From NCBI GenBank assembly GCA_007674295.1, contig CM017456.1:87252-151251 (forward strand): DNA of 64,000 bases, written 5' to 3'. Source of the stretch: Antonospora locustae. Its lineage: Eukaryota > Microsporidia. The notes below the pieces were generated by a model. It did not search any database. It saw nothing but the letters and a program-made list of their open reading frames with translations, and had not been told where the DNA came from. The position numbers and the translations under genes are program-made. This document shows positions 47,174-56,780 of the stretch, piece after piece. Each line of letters starts with the position of its first letter. The first letter of the stretch is position 1.

Positions 47174-50100
47174 ATGAAGTCAAAAGAAAACGAAGAAAGC
47201 TCGACAACCACGTTCGACTCGTCTTCGGAGCCCATGATATCGTCGTCGTCTGAATCGCAGGAAAAGCGAAAGCGAGGGCGGCCAAAAAAGACGGAGTATC
47301 ATCCGCAGCCGCAATACAATCCAATATACAATACCCCGCTAGGATACCAGTATGCGCCTCCGCGTACGTTTCCAATCACAATAGGGTACAACAACTCGTT
47401 GTATAGGCCGCCCATGTTCAGGCAGTATCCAGAGTTCAACCCATACCGCATTCCACCTGGATATCCGGGGACATACATACACAACATAACAATGCCCTAC
47501 AGCTACAGTGTTGCACATAAGCCCCAGCCAAAGCCTGCCCGAAAGATAGAGGAGCCTCGCCGAAAAAGAAGAAGTGCGGCAATAGCAAAGGAGCTACCAG
47601 CGCCCAAAGAGGAGCTTGAGGAGACTGGAGAGAGCGAGGAGTTTGACAGAATAGAGAGGCTTCTCGACTACAATGAAAAGGATGACACGTACTACGTGAA
47701 GTTCCGGCAGAAAAGCTATCTCCACTGCGAGTGGCTGAAACGAGAGGAGATTGCGCAGACCAGGGCAGGATCGATCAAGATAAAGCGATTCAAGCCCAAG
47801 CCTGAGCCTTTTGACCCCGAGTTTCTGAAGGTGGACAGGGTGCTCCACGAAGACATGGATGAGGAGGGGCGCTTCTTTCTGATCAAGTGGAAGAACCTCG
47901 CATACGAGTTCTCCACATTTGAGTATGAGGAGGTCATAAAAGATCTAGAAAACTTCAGGGAGGAGCTGAATGCATACTACGAGAGAAGAAAAGCCAAGCC
48001 CATGAAAATGTCTCTTGAATGGAGGCCTAGCCGCGAGTACTTTCTGAAGTTTAAGGAGTCGCCAGTCTTCAAGGGCGGGAACATGCTGCGTGCGTACCAG
48101 CTCGAGGGACTCAACTGGCTGCTAAGCAGGTGGTACTACAAGCAGAGCTGCATCATGGCGGATGAGATGGGTCTTGGCAAGACGGTACAAAGTGTGACTT
48201 TTATAAATACTTTGTTCGAATGCTACAACTACACTGCACCTGTGTTAATAATTTCGCCCCTTTCAACACTGATACACTGGGAGCGCGAGTTCAAAAGCTG
48301 GACGAACCTGCGAATTCTGACGTTTCACGGAAGCATACAGGGAAGAGAGAGAATATGCGAGTATGAGTTTTATCTCCAGAAAAACGGCGTGTCCACAAAC
48401 ATAAGGCTTTTTGATGTTTTAATCACCACGTACGAGACAGTCATGGCCAGCATCAGGCAGCTGCAGGAGTTTGATTTCTCTGTGGGCATTTTTGACGAGG
48501 CGCACAGGCTGAAGAACTCCAGCTCCAAGGCTGTCTCAGCAGTAAAGAGCCTTAACTTCGAACACAAAGTGCTTCTGAGCGGAACGCCTCTGCAAAACAA
48601 TCTAAACGAGCTCTGGTCTCTTTTGAACTTCATAAACCCTATACAGTTCAGTTCACAGCAAAACTTCCTTGAAGAATTCAGACTTGAGAAGACAGAGGAT
48701 GTGGAGCGCCTCCAGAACCTACTGCGACCGCTGATGCTTCGGAGAATGAAGGAGGATGTCGAGAAGAGCATTCCGCTGAAGGAGGAGACCATCATCGAGG
48801 TTGAGCTGACCATGATACAGAAGAGGTACTACAGAGCCATTCTGGAAAAGAATCTGGAATTTCTAAAGAAGGGCGGGAGCGAAGTTGCGCCAAACCTCCT
48901 CAATGCGATGATGGAACTGCGAAAGTGCTGCATACACCCGTATCTTATCAAGGGCGCAGAGGAGTCGATCATCAGCGACTATCTGAAAAGAAAGACAAGT
49001 GTTCTGCACCAAAGCGACAACACCGGTCTGCAGGAAGCACAAGGGAGCGCCTCCGAGGCACAGCTGGCGCAGAGCGGCGGGAGCATTGTGGATGCAGTAG
49101 AAAGCAACACCACATCGCACGAGAGCATCAAGATCGTGGACAGCAACGTCGGTGTTTCGTTGCCCATTGAGGAGTACTACAAGATACTAATACAGAGCAG
49201 CGGAAAACTGGTTCTTCTGGACAAGCTTCTGCAGAAGCTGAAAGACAACCACAAGGTGCTGATTTTTTCGCAGATGACACGGTGCCTGGACCTTCTCTCT
49301 GACTACCTCAGCTTCAGAAAATATAAGTACGAGAGAATCGATGGCGCTGTGAGAGGAGAGAACCGGCAGGCAGCTATCGATAGATTCAGTACCACCGATG
49401 TGTTTGTGTTTCTGCTCTGCACCAGGGCTGGTGGGGTTGGAATCAATCTCACGGCTGCAGACACGGTTATAATCTTTGACTCAGACTGGAATCCCCAAAA
49501 CGACCTGCAGGCACAGGCACGGTGCCACAGAATAGGGCAGACATCCGAGGTAAAAGTGTATCGTCTCATAACAAGAAACACATACGAGCGGGAGATGTTT
49601 GACAAGGCAGGGCTGAAGCTGGGACTCGACAGGGCCGTGCTGCAAAAGATGAGTTACGACAACAAGGACCACAAGATGAAGAAGAAGGACGCAGTGGAGA
49701 TTCTTTTGAAAAAGGGCGCGTATGGCGTGCTGATGGAAACCGACGAGGCGTCTAGGAAGTTCTGCGAAGAGGACATAGACCAGATTCTGGAGCGGCGCAC
49801 AAAGATTATTAGGCACCAAGACGGTGGAAACGTGTTTTCAAAGGCAAGCTTCCAGGTTGAGGAGGAGATAGACGATCCTGACTTCTGGGAAAACCTACTG
49901 AGCAAGAAGGAAAAGGCTGAGAACGAGGGGCGAATCAAGCGGCAGATGCGCAGAGTAGCCCGCGAGGGTGTGCTTTCGAAGGAGGAGTGCGAGCGTGTGG
50001 ATGCCCTGATATCTCAACTAACAGAGGCCATAGATGCAAGGGAAAGAGCCGACGATACAAAAAATACGGTGCCGGCTGAGGGAGACATGCACAAGCAGGG

Positions 50101-50287
50101 TACTTCAGACAACGCGGAAGTCTCTGATGATCTTTTGCGAGACAAATGCCTTCTTGTTTTTCTGACTCTCCTGAGAAAAGGTGTCAAGGCTCTAAGCTCT
50201 TTGAAGTTTGACACAAAGAACATCATCCTTATGGTGTATCAACACTGCCTGAGCCATGTATCCAACAAAAAGCAGCAGAAGACATGA
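47174..50287 (+). CDS. CHD1: Chromatin remodeller CHD1, main part
   Basis: This 1037-residue protein has an AT-hook (KRGRPKK) near residue 34 and a Tyr/Pro-rich stretch. Two chromodomains follow (about 155-270; YVKFRQKSYLHCEWL and LIKWKNLAYEFSTFE). The Snf2 ATPase has DEMGLGKTVQ (about 333), FDEAHRLKN (about 440), LSGTPLQNN and the helicase C-terminal end ARCHRIGQT. CHD1 slides and spaces nucleosomes and binds methylated H3 Lys4. The frame ends before the DNA-binding SANT-SLIDE region, which is found in the next, overlapping ORF. CCC lies 10-12 bases before the ATG. Confidence 0.93.
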   Translation: MKSKENEESSTTTFDSSSEPMISSSSESQEKRKRGRPKKTEYHPQPQYNPIYNTPLGYQYAPPRTFPITIGYNNSLYRPPMFRQYPEFNPYRIPPGYPGTYIHNITMPYSYSVAHKPQPKPARKIEEPRRKRRSAAIAKELPAPKEELEETGESEEFDRIERLLDYNEKDDTYYVKFRQKSYLHCEWLKREEIAQTRAGSIKIKRFKPKPEPFDPEFLKVDRVLHEDMDEEGRFFLIKWKNLAYEFSTFEYEEVIKDLENFREELNAYYERRKAKPMKMSLEWRPSREYFLKFKESPVFKGGNMLRAYQLEGLNWLLSRWYYKQSCIMADEMGLGKTVQSVTFINTLFECYNYTAPVLIISPLSTLIHWEREFKSWTNLRILTFHGSIQGRERICEYEFYLQKNGVSTNIRLFDVLITTYETVMASIRQLQEFDFSVGIFDEAHRLKNSSSKAVSAVKSLNFEHKVLLSGTPLQNNLNELWSLLNFINPIQFSSQQNFLEEFRLEKTEDVERLQNLLRPLMLRRMKEDVEKSIPLKEETIIEVELTMIQKRYYRAILEKNLEFLKKGGSEVAPNLLNAMMELRKCCIHPYLIKGAEESIISDYLKRKTSVLHQSDNTGLQEAQGSASEAQLAQSGGSIVDAVESNTTSHESIKIVDSNVGVSLPIEEYYKILIQSSGKLVLLDKLLQKLKDNHKVLIFSQMTRCLDLLSDYLSFRKYKYERIDGAVRGENRQAAIDRFSTTDVFVFLLCTRAGGVGINLTAADTVIIFDSDWNPQNDLQAQARCHRIGQTSEVKVYRLITRNTYEREMFDKAGLKLGLDRAVLQKMSYDNKDHKMKKKDAVEILLKKGAYGVLMETDEASRKFCEEDIDQILERRTKIIRHQDGGNVFSKASFQVEEEIDDPDFWENLLSKKEKAENEGRIKRQMRRVAREGVLSKEECERVDALISQLTEAIDARERADDTKNTVPAEGDMHKQGTSDNAEVSDDLLRDKCLLVFLTLLRKGVKALSSLKFDTKNIILMVYQHCLSHVSNKKQQKT

Positions 50288-51078
50288 CGTTGAACATGGA
50301 AAGCTTCACCAAGAAACCAAGGGCCACTGAGGAAAGTGAAAATGCCAGCACAGCCCTCGCGCCCATACTTGACAATTCCTTGTATACCGAGTTTGGCGTC
50401 AAAATGCTTCTGAGGGTTCAGGTTCCATTTATACTTCAAAGTCTCCTGAAGGTTGCAGACATCAACCTGGAGAGAACGCGTGGCTGGAGCACGGAGGACG
50501 ACAAGCGGCTTGTTAACTGGGTGCTAAGCTACGGGTACGACAACTACCCAACGGGTTTGGGCACGGAAAAGGGTCTTTTTCGCGGCAAGACAAGTGAGGA
50601 CCTGAATCAGCGTGTCAGAAAGATTATTTTGTCTCTGAAGCAGAAGTCAGAGGAAAGGCAAAACACAGAAGATCCTGCTCTGATTTCCGCCATTCTGTTG
50701 TTTGGGCGTGTCACAGAAAAGAATGGTGCGAAGCTGGCCGAGCTCCTAGGAAAGGAGAAGGTGGAGGAGATGAAAAACCTCGTCAGCAGGATATGCGTTA
50801 AGAAAAGCAGGCGGAAGCGGGAGAACGATAACGAGCTTCTTATGTACGATAGAATTGTGCTTTTCGACAGATTCAACAGCCTGGAGGTGATGCCAGCAGT
50901 AAAGCGGCTCCAGGGCATGCCCAGAAAATGGAAGGTGGATGACGACTTGAGGCTTCAAGAGCTTGTGGAGACTCAAGGCTTAACCGAAGATGTTTTGAAG
51001 GAGCTGGGAATAAACGAAGAAATTGCAATCAAGCGGATTGAGACTCTTGTGAATACAAATGCAGAGGACGACGATTAG
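50284..51078 (+). CDS. CHD1 C-terminal SANT/SLIDE-like domain in a separate frame
   Basis: This 264-codon ORF begins with an ATGA overlap with the CHD1 stop codon, in the -1 frame. Residues 65-115 (RGWSTEDDKRLVNWVLSYGYDNYPTG...DLNQRVRKIILSL) match the SLIDE part of CHD1 (DWG.EDD..LL.GI..YGYGSW...L..R...LI..L), which normally sits on the same polypeptide. A second charged, Lys/Arg-rich part follows, with WKVDDDLRLQELVE near the end. Possible readings are a split gene translated by reinitiation, ribosomal frameshifting, or a sequencing frameshift in one 1300-residue CHD1. No CCC lies directly before this ATG. Confidence 0.75.
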   Translation: MTLNMESFTKKPRATEESENASTALAPILDNSLYTEFGVKMLLRVQVPFILQSLLKVADINLERTRGWSTEDDKRLVNWVLSYGYDNYPTGLGTEKGLFRGKTSEDLNQRVRKIILSLKQKSEERQNTEDPALISAILLFGRVTEKNGAKLAELLGKEKVEEMKNLVSRICVKKSRRKRENDNELLMYDRIVLFDRFNSLEVMPAVKRLQGMPRKWKVDDDLRLQELVETQGLTEDVLKELGINEEIAIKRIETLVNTNAEDDD

Positions 51079-51309
51079 TTTTATTGTTTCAGAAGCATAC
51101 ACAGTTCAGACAGGTTAAGTCTGTTTTGCCGTAATATAAATTCTTTGTGTTTAGTGTTTTGCAGCTCTGCACAAGAAAACCACCAGGACTCTTCGTGGTA
51201 CAGTCTACGGTGTAGCAGAACATATTCTTACTGCATTCTTAGCGTGGTCTTCTTGGCTCATCTGCTGCGGCAAGTGTTACTCTCAAGCGTCTCGCACGCG
51301 CAGCACCTG

Positions 51310-52644
51310 CTATGGAATGCAGCGTGTTGTGAACCTTGGATAAAGGCGTGCCTTGTTAACAGTCTTCCATCTCAAAATACCCGCTAGTAGCCTCTCAAAT
51401 CCAATCCCAAACCCGCCGTGGCTAAATGCACCGTACTTCAGCATGTCGGTGTACCAGTAGTACGGGGCAGGGTCTATTCCCTCGCGTTTGAACCCTTCCA
51501 GCAGCTCCTTGTAGTTGTCGCACCTCATGGAGGCGCCTAGAATCTCGCCGATGCCTGGAAACAGAATGTCAATGCTTTCTGTCTCATCAATGCATGATGT
51601 GTCCTTCTTCATGTAGAACGGTTTGTGTGCTGCAAGAAAGTTATGCAAAATGACGGGACCTCCAAACTCGTCGCATAAAAACTTCTCTGCTGCATTTGAA
51701 ATATCATCTCCTAGACTGTATGGTGTGCCATCCGCCTTCACCTGCCCTCTCTTAGACAGGTACTCGATTGCCTCTGCGTACTTCATCCGTTTCATCTTCC
51801 TTGGAACCGCATGGAACAAAAAGTCGGGATACAGCTCCGTTATGTCGTCACGCATGTCCCTGTAAAATGTGCTCACTGAATAAAGAATGAGCTCCTCACA
51901 CAGACATATCAGGTCCTCAAACCCTATGTCTGCCATCTCTCCCTCGACATGTGCATATTCACTCAGGTGGCGGGGGGTGTTACTTTTTTCAGCCCTGTAC
52001 GACGGCATTATGCAGAACGCCCTGTGGCAAACGGGAACGACGGTTTCGAGATACAGCTGCGAAGATTGCGTTAGGTACGCGTCCTCGCCGTAGTACTTCA
52101 TCTTGAACAGCGTTGAGCCACCCTCTGTCTGTGTCTTCACAATAGTAGGCGGCATTGTCTCTATAAACCCTCTTTCGTAGAAGAAGCCACGTATTATTCT
52201 GAGGAGATTGGAGTGCGCACGGAGAAAAAACGCACGCTCCGGGGTTCTAAGCGCTAGATGGCCCAAATCCAGCATTGTATTCGGCTTGGTTTCACTGTTT
52301 ATCGGAAAAGCAGGTGCGATGCTTAGGATCTCACATTTTTCAATGAAAAACTCAAACATGTGCTTGTCCCTGCTCTCGTTCATGTTTTTGTTTACTTGTC
52401 CAAAGACTCTCACTGAAGACCATTGCGTAAGCCCCTTGTACTCCTTTCTGGTTCTGGCCACGCACTTCAGCGTCTTGAACTTGGCATACAGGTCTATGAA
52501 CGTCATTCGACCCTGTGTGCGCACACGCTCCACCCAGCCAAATGTCTCCAATCTGGATCCTATGTCAGACGATGATATGTTGTAGAGATCGACCTTCTTG
52601 TACGCTTTTTCTATGCTCAGCTTTTCTACATCCTCGATAAGCAT
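51310..52644 (-). CDS. DED81: Asparaginyl-tRNA synthetase, cytosolic
   Basis: This 444-residue protein is a class IIb synthetase: an OB-fold (RLETFGWVERVRTQGRMTFIDL), then motif 1, EGGSTLF and YLTQSSQLYLE (Asn-type signatures), motif 2 with MPSYRAEKSNTPRHLSEYAHVEGE, and motif 3 GGFGIGFERLL. AspRS would have a different flipping-loop region. The extra N-terminal domain of other eukaryotic AsnRS is absent. CCCCC lies three bases before the ATG at 52644; the upstream open frame begins with GTG. Confidence 0.9.
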   Translation of the reverse strand: MLIEDVEKLSIEKAYKKVDLYNISSSDIGSRLETFGWVERVRTQGRMTFIDLYAKFKTLKCVARTRKEYKGLTQWSSVRVFGQVNKNMNESRDKHMFEFFIEKCEILSIAPAFPINSETKPNTMLDLGHLALRTPERAFFLRAHSNLLRIIRGFFYERGFIETMPPTIVKTQTEGGSTLFKMKYYGEDAYLTQSSQLYLETVVPVCHRAFCIMPSYRAEKSNTPRHLSEYAHVEGEMADIGFEDLICLCEELILYSVSTFYRDMRDDITELYPDFLFHAVPRKMKRMKYAEAIEYLSKRGQVKADGTPYSLGDDISNAAEKFLCDEFGGPVILHNFLAAHKPFYMKKDTSCIDETESIDILFPGIGEILGASMRCDNYKELLEGFKREGIDPAPYYWYTDMLKYGAFSHGGFGIGFERLLAGILRWKTVNKARLYPRFTTRCIP

Positions 52645-52744
52645 ATAGGGGGTTTTGAGCTTTGTTATGCTTAAGCCATGGTGGAGCAGATCCACGCGAT
52701 GCTATGACACCCTGTTTCGACCAATCAGGCAGCTGTACAACCCT

Positions 52745-52945
52745 ATGAACACTGTGTCCGTTTTGCCTCTGGAAGCTATTTACAGGTTTGTGATTGAAAA
52801 AAGAGACGTTGAGATATGGTTTGAAAAAACCAAAGTACACGCACGCATCATCGGCTTGGATGAGTACATGAATCTCGTTGTTGAGCAGAAGAGCACAAGA
52901 ATGATTGTAAAAGGCGAGTGCATCTTTGCAATCGTGCCTAAGTAG
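52745..52945 (+). CDS. SME1: Spliceosomal Sm protein E
   Basis: This 66-residue protein has the Sm1 motif (VEIWFEKTKVHARIIGLDEYMNLVV, with the DEYMNLV typical of SmE) and Sm2 (MIVKGECIFAIV, where the family has IMLKGDNITLL). SmE is part of the ring around U1, U2, U4 and U5 snRNAs. It is shorter than yeast Sme1 (94) because the N-terminal helix is trimmed. CCC lies one base before the ATG at 52745; the frame is open upstream to 52655. It is divergent from AsnRS with 100 bp between starts. Confidence 0.85.
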   Translation: MNTVSVLPLEAIYRFVIEKRDVEIWFEKTKVHARIIGLDEYMNLVVEQKSTRMIVKGECIFAIVPK

Positions 52946-53252
52946 CCTTGCCAAAGTGGGTCTCCGAGCAATCAGAGTTCATCTGTGTGCCAGTAGCGCT
53001 GCATACTCGAAACCAGGAAGCCTACCCTTCTCAAATATCAAGAGTCAACGCTACAGTGGCAGTTCATGCGATCCATTCATTCACCTGACAAAGATTACGG
53101 CGTGCGTGCACGCTGGGATGCAAAATGCTACTGCACACACATTCTGAGAGCTACCATGCCGAGCTCCCTTGCAGAGCAGGCACGGCTCAAAAGTCTTGAT
53201 GGCCCTGTCTGAATCGAGTGCTGCAAATAAACAAAGGACATCTAGCCCATAT
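52946..53252. other. Intergenic region
   Basis: This 307-bp spacer contains short open frames in several phases and no supported gene. GCCCATAT leads into the next ATG. Confidence 0.45.
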
Positions 53253-53813
53253 ATGACTGCAATCACCGCACAGCTTGTTCAGATCATCTCAGCATGCCAG
53301 ACAACAATATTTGTCTTTCTACTCCTGCCTATCAACATAAATATCAGAAAAAGAGTTCTGGGTCTCCTCAGGTCAAAGCAGGCCATGTCTTTTTTCAGAG
53401 TGATGCTCGCTGTTTACACAATGGTGTTCATTCTCTTTCTGGACAGCATATACAGGATCACCTACGACGACATAATTCTCAGGTATCTATACGAAAGCAA
53501 CATGTATCTGACAGGCTTCACACTGTTCAATGGACTGGTTCTCTATAGGTTTGTGAACGTGTTCTCCGAGCTCATGCTCGAGGCAGAGAGGTCGCAGGCA
53601 CTGAAGAAGCAGTGTGTGAACCAGAAAGACTTTGTAGACGGCATTATGAAGGAACTGGACGAAAAGGACTGTGAGATAAAGAGGTTGAAGGAGGAAAAAA
53701 ACAAGTCTGACGTTCTTCTGAGGCAGCACAAGAACAACGAAAATGCCTTTTTCGAGCTTTTGGACAAGTATAACAATCTCAAGAGCACACTTGAGCCCAA
53801 AAAGGCACGATAG
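53253..53813 (+). CDS. ER membrane protein, BAP31/Yet family
   Basis: This 186-residue protein has three hydrophobic spans in the first 110 residues (TTIFVFLLLPI, FRVMLAVYTMVFILFLDSIYRI, MYLTGFTLFNGLVLYRFV) with the BAP31-like arrangement of a YDD loop between spans two and three. A cytosolic coiled coil follows (KKQCVNQKDFVDGIMKELDEKD). It ends in KKAR, a KKxx dilysine ER-retrieval signal as in BAP31 and yeast Yet proteins. These act in ER sorting of membrane proteins. CCC lies four bases before the ATG at 53253. Confidence 0.8.
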   Translation: MTAITAQLVQIISACQTTIFVFLLLPININIRKRVLGLLRSKQAMSFFRVMLAVYTMVFILFLDSIYRITYDDIILRYLYESNMYLTGFTLFNGLVLYRFVNVFSELMLEAERSQALKKQCVNQKDFVDGIMKELDEKDCEIKRLKEEKNKSDVLLRQHKNNENAFFELLDKYNNLKSTLEPKKAR

Positions 53814-53911
53814 TGGGCTGGTGCAAAATAGGCCATATCACACTCATGCCTGTACCTGAGGGTTTGGTCTGCTGTGCAAGTAAATGCAGGGAAAAAGAGT
53901 TTGCAAGCTGT

Positions 53912-55630
53912 TTACTTCATGTCGTGCAGAAAGTGCTTGAGAAGAAACATACCCTGTTGCTTTGTGTCCAGCCTTGTCTCCGTGCACTTGCAGTTCTTGT
54001 GCTTTTCGCGGTGATACCTCTCGAGCCTTCCCAGGGTTTCTACATCTACATCCATGTCGTTACGCACAATGTCGCAGCACACAGAATAGAATCCCTTGCA
54101 GTTTTCTGTCTCAGTGCAGACACCAAGCATGTTGCAGTAAATCTTCTTGTCCCATGTGCCTCTGCTTCCACCAAAGAAGAAGCTCCTCGTCTTCTTCTTT
54201 TGTACCTTCCACTCTTCGTAGAACTTGTTTGCATACTCAACGCACATCTCGCAAGTTCCCGCACTCTTGCAGTTTGTACACAGCGTCAAAAACGCATGCA
54301 GAAGACAGCACACAACTTCCTCGTCGTTGCTCATTGTCTTAAGACCGTCTATTATGCTTTTTAGTATGACCTTACGCTTCTCCTCAGATACATTGCTAAT
54401 TATCTGCACGGCGCTATTTGTGATCTCACAGCATGCGCTCTTCATCTTGTTGCATCCAGCAAGCCTGACAACGTCAGAAACGCGCTCAATCCACTTGGGA
54501 TCGCCCGTGTGCTTCAGGGCCTTCAAGCACAAAAACGCAATCTTTGCAACACAGCCTTCTTGCTTGATGCTGCTGGTGTATATCAGCCAGCCCTGCTCAA
54601 ACTTCCTGTGCTCCGTGCATATAGATATCATGGCCTCGTCGACGAGGCCCGTGCCGTCTTCTCTATTCTTGGACCACATCTCCACGCACACATGCCAGCT
54701 CATCTGCTCCTTCTTTTCCTCGTGCCACTGCCTTAGCTGCACAAAGTCCGAGACAACGCCTGACATCAATGAGCTTATCTCGCTGCAGATCTCGTGGTAT
54801 GCTCTGCAGCGCCCCAGAGATGCGGTGCACTGGACAGTACCTACAGCCTCAGGCGCACACGCTGGCGCAAGTGAGCTATTCTTGGACAGCGCCTGGAGCG
54901 GACTGTCAAATTCGCAGCAGCAGTGGATGCCGCTTCCGTCCAGATCCTCCGGAGACAGTCTTCTTTCTATCTCATTCAGCAGCTGGCTTGGTTCCATGAG
55001 ACAATCCTTTTCGAGCGTGGTGAGCAGTGCAAGCTTGTATGTAAATATGTTTTTCTTCTCCATCTTTTCGTAGACCCTAAAAAATCGATTGCTCTCGCCT
55101 CTCTTGAACAGTATCCACAGAAGCATGTTGTAGTCCTTGGCTGAGGAGAAGATGCCCTCTCCCTTTTTGTAGAACTTGTAGAAGAGAGACTCTAACTCCT
55201 GCTCACAGTATATCTTGATATTCTCTTCTGCAAAGAATGCTAGGGCTCTAGCAACAAGCTGGTTTGCAAGCATCCTTTTCATGCCGACAACCTTGCGGTC
55301 TGAGAGCACGTTCTCTACGGTCTGCTCCTTGTTCTCCGTTATTAAGCCCAAAACAGAACTGTCCAGAATGAATAAGTCCAGAAATGGAATATAAGAAATG
55401 CTGGATACATGAAATGTCACGCAGAACAGCAGCTTCCCGTAAATGTCGAACAGATCACAGAGTGTATGCACACCCTGGCTGCTGCTGCTGCTGCACAAAA
55501 TACATGCCGTACTGGTCTTTTCTGAGCACTTTGCGGCATTCAGCACATTTTGGCAGCACTCCGCTACAGCACTATCCACCAGCTGGCACTCGTCTCCATC
55601 GTGCACCGTTACACTTTCTTCTATTTCCAT
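53912..55630 (-). CDS. Helical-repeat protein with PPR/TPR-like units
   Basis: This 572-residue protein has no clear family. Several 35-residue helix pairs look like pentatricopeptide repeats: YNMLLWILFKRGESNRFFRV followed by YEKMEKKNIFTYKLA, then EAMISICTEHRKFEQGWLIY, and YCNMLGVCTETENCKGFYSV near the end. Cys content is unusually high (about 45 residues), concentrated in the C-terminal half. CCC lies 13 bases before the ATG. No presequence or membrane span is seen. PPR proteins usually act on organelle RNA, but microsporidian mitosomes have no genome, so a cytosolic or nuclear role would be expected. TPR or HAT repeats are alternatives. Confidence 0.6.
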   Translation of the reverse strand: MEIEESVTVHDGDECQLVDSAVAECCQNVLNAAKCSEKTSTACILCSSSSSQGVHTLCDLFDIYGKLLFCVTFHVSSISYIPFLDLFILDSSVLGLITENKEQTVENVLSDRKVVGMKRMLANQLVARALAFFAEENIKIYCEQELESLFYKFYKKGEGIFSSAKDYNMLLWILFKRGESNRFFRVYEKMEKKNIFTYKLALLTTLEKDCLMEPSQLLNEIERRLSPEDLDGSGIHCCCEFDSPLQALSKNSSLAPACAPEAVGTVQCTASLGRCRAYHEICSEISSLMSGVVSDFVQLRQWHEEKKEQMSWHVCVEMWSKNREDGTGLVDEAMISICTEHRKFEQGWLIYTSSIKQEGCVAKIAFLCLKALKHTGDPKWIERVSDVVRLAGCNKMKSACCEITNSAVQIISNVSEEKRKVILKSIIDGLKTMSNDEEVVCCLLHAFLTLCTNCKSAGTCEMCVEYANKFYEEWKVQKKKTRSFFFGGSRGTWDKKIYCNMLGVCTETENCKGFYSVCCDIVRNDMDVDVETLGRLERYHREKHKNCKCTETRLDTKQQGMFLLKHFLHDMK

Positions 55631-56438
55631 ATCTTGACACAGGGGCTCCTTATATTTTTGTTTATGAAAGTATTGGTCAATAAACTTATCTTATGTTTCA
55701 GGAGTTGCTGCTGTTTCACAGAACAATGCCCCTGCACTGTGTTGCTTAGTTGCAACAAAGCAGGCAAAACAGGGCAAGATTGAGGCATGTAAAGAGACCG
55801 CCAGGAGCACTGCTTATTTTGCTAATACCATGTCTCTTTGAATTCTTCACCGACAGTATATTGCCAGCATGTGCCCTTTCTTGTCTATGCAACTTGTTTT
55901 CCCAAAAACAGGAGCATGTTTCCATATCCGCATTATTTTTCTGCCATGAATTTCTGTTTATCTGCACAGGTGATTTCAACGTGCCGTGCTTCTGCATTAA
56001 TGTGAACACTGCAATGCGATGGCGAAAAGTGGCTGATTGAGACAACTACCAATTTAAAGCGATAACAGCAAATGTTTGCGAGACCAAGCTTTTTTCTCCG
56101 CAGCAGGTTTCATAACTAAAGCCTGTCAGTACACTGTTGATTACTTTCCTCAAAAGAGACATGCACGCTAAAAGGTAAAGAGAAAATCCATAATACTATG
56201 AACTAAAAATACGTACACAGAGCTTTTGTATCATATGCAGTCTGTGAATACTAAGTTTTGGAAATGAGTGTAGTGCTGATAGTACAATGTTCAGGATACT
56301 TGGGCGCCTGTATGCCAGCATGGCGTGCCGTGAGTGGCTGCTAGCCTGAAGACGAACGGCAAAAGTGCCAATCTGATCCGCTGCACACGCATGGAAAAGG
56401 CGGTAGACACAATGTGAAGAGTCGTTTATTGGTACATG
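55631..56438. other. 808-bp intergenic region
   Basis: No gene is supported. A hydrophobic plus frame (55750-56040) lacks a start signal. Local base composition begins to shift to higher G+C near its right end. I looked for tRNA and snRNA signatures and saw none. Confidence 0.5.
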
Positions 56439-56780
56439 TCACTGGCCGTCCTTCTTGCCAGAGTTGCTGACCTTGTCATATGCCTGGCCTGCAACATCTT
56501 TCGTCTTGTGGTATGCGCTTGCTGCACCGCTCTTCGTCTTCTCGCCGGCCTTCTGTGCCATCTCCTTGCCCCGCTCGTATCCGTGCTTCATGTTGTCGCT
56601 GTTTGCCTTGTTCTTCATATCCTCTCCGGTGCTCTTTGCACGCTCTCCGGCACTGCCAGCACCATGCTTTGCACTTTCGCCATACTCTCTTGTCTTCGCA
56701 CCCATGTCTTTGCCTCCATGGCCGCCAGAGCAGGACGCGTCGCCGTTTCCCTTGCACTTGCACTTCTCGTTCTCGCACAT
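56439..56780 (-). CDS. LEA-like hydrophilic protein with Cys-rich head
   Basis: This 113-residue protein starts with a metallothionein-like patch: MCENEKCKCKGNGDASCSGG, with four Cys. The rest is entirely hydrophilic, rich in Gly, Ala, Lys and Glu, with repeated 11-residue-like units (ERAKSTGEDMKNKA, KAGEKTKSGAASAYHKTKD, AGQAYDKVSN) as in group 3 late-embryogenesis-abundant proteins. Such proteins protect dried cells, which would suit an environmental spore. No signal peptide and no CCC before the ATG. All of this is composition-based; no exact family was recognised. Confidence 0.6.
   Translation of the reverse strand: MCENEKCKCKGNGDASCSGGHGGKDMGAKTREYGESAKHGAGSAGERAKSTGEDMKNKANSDNMKHGYERGKEMAQKAGEKTKSGAASAYHKTKDVAGQAYDKVSNSGKKDGQ

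Noticed and set aside
47026..47253. 75-codon plus ORF overlapping the CHD1 start
   Set aside because: It overlaps CHD1 in another frame and has no start signal or recognisable domain.
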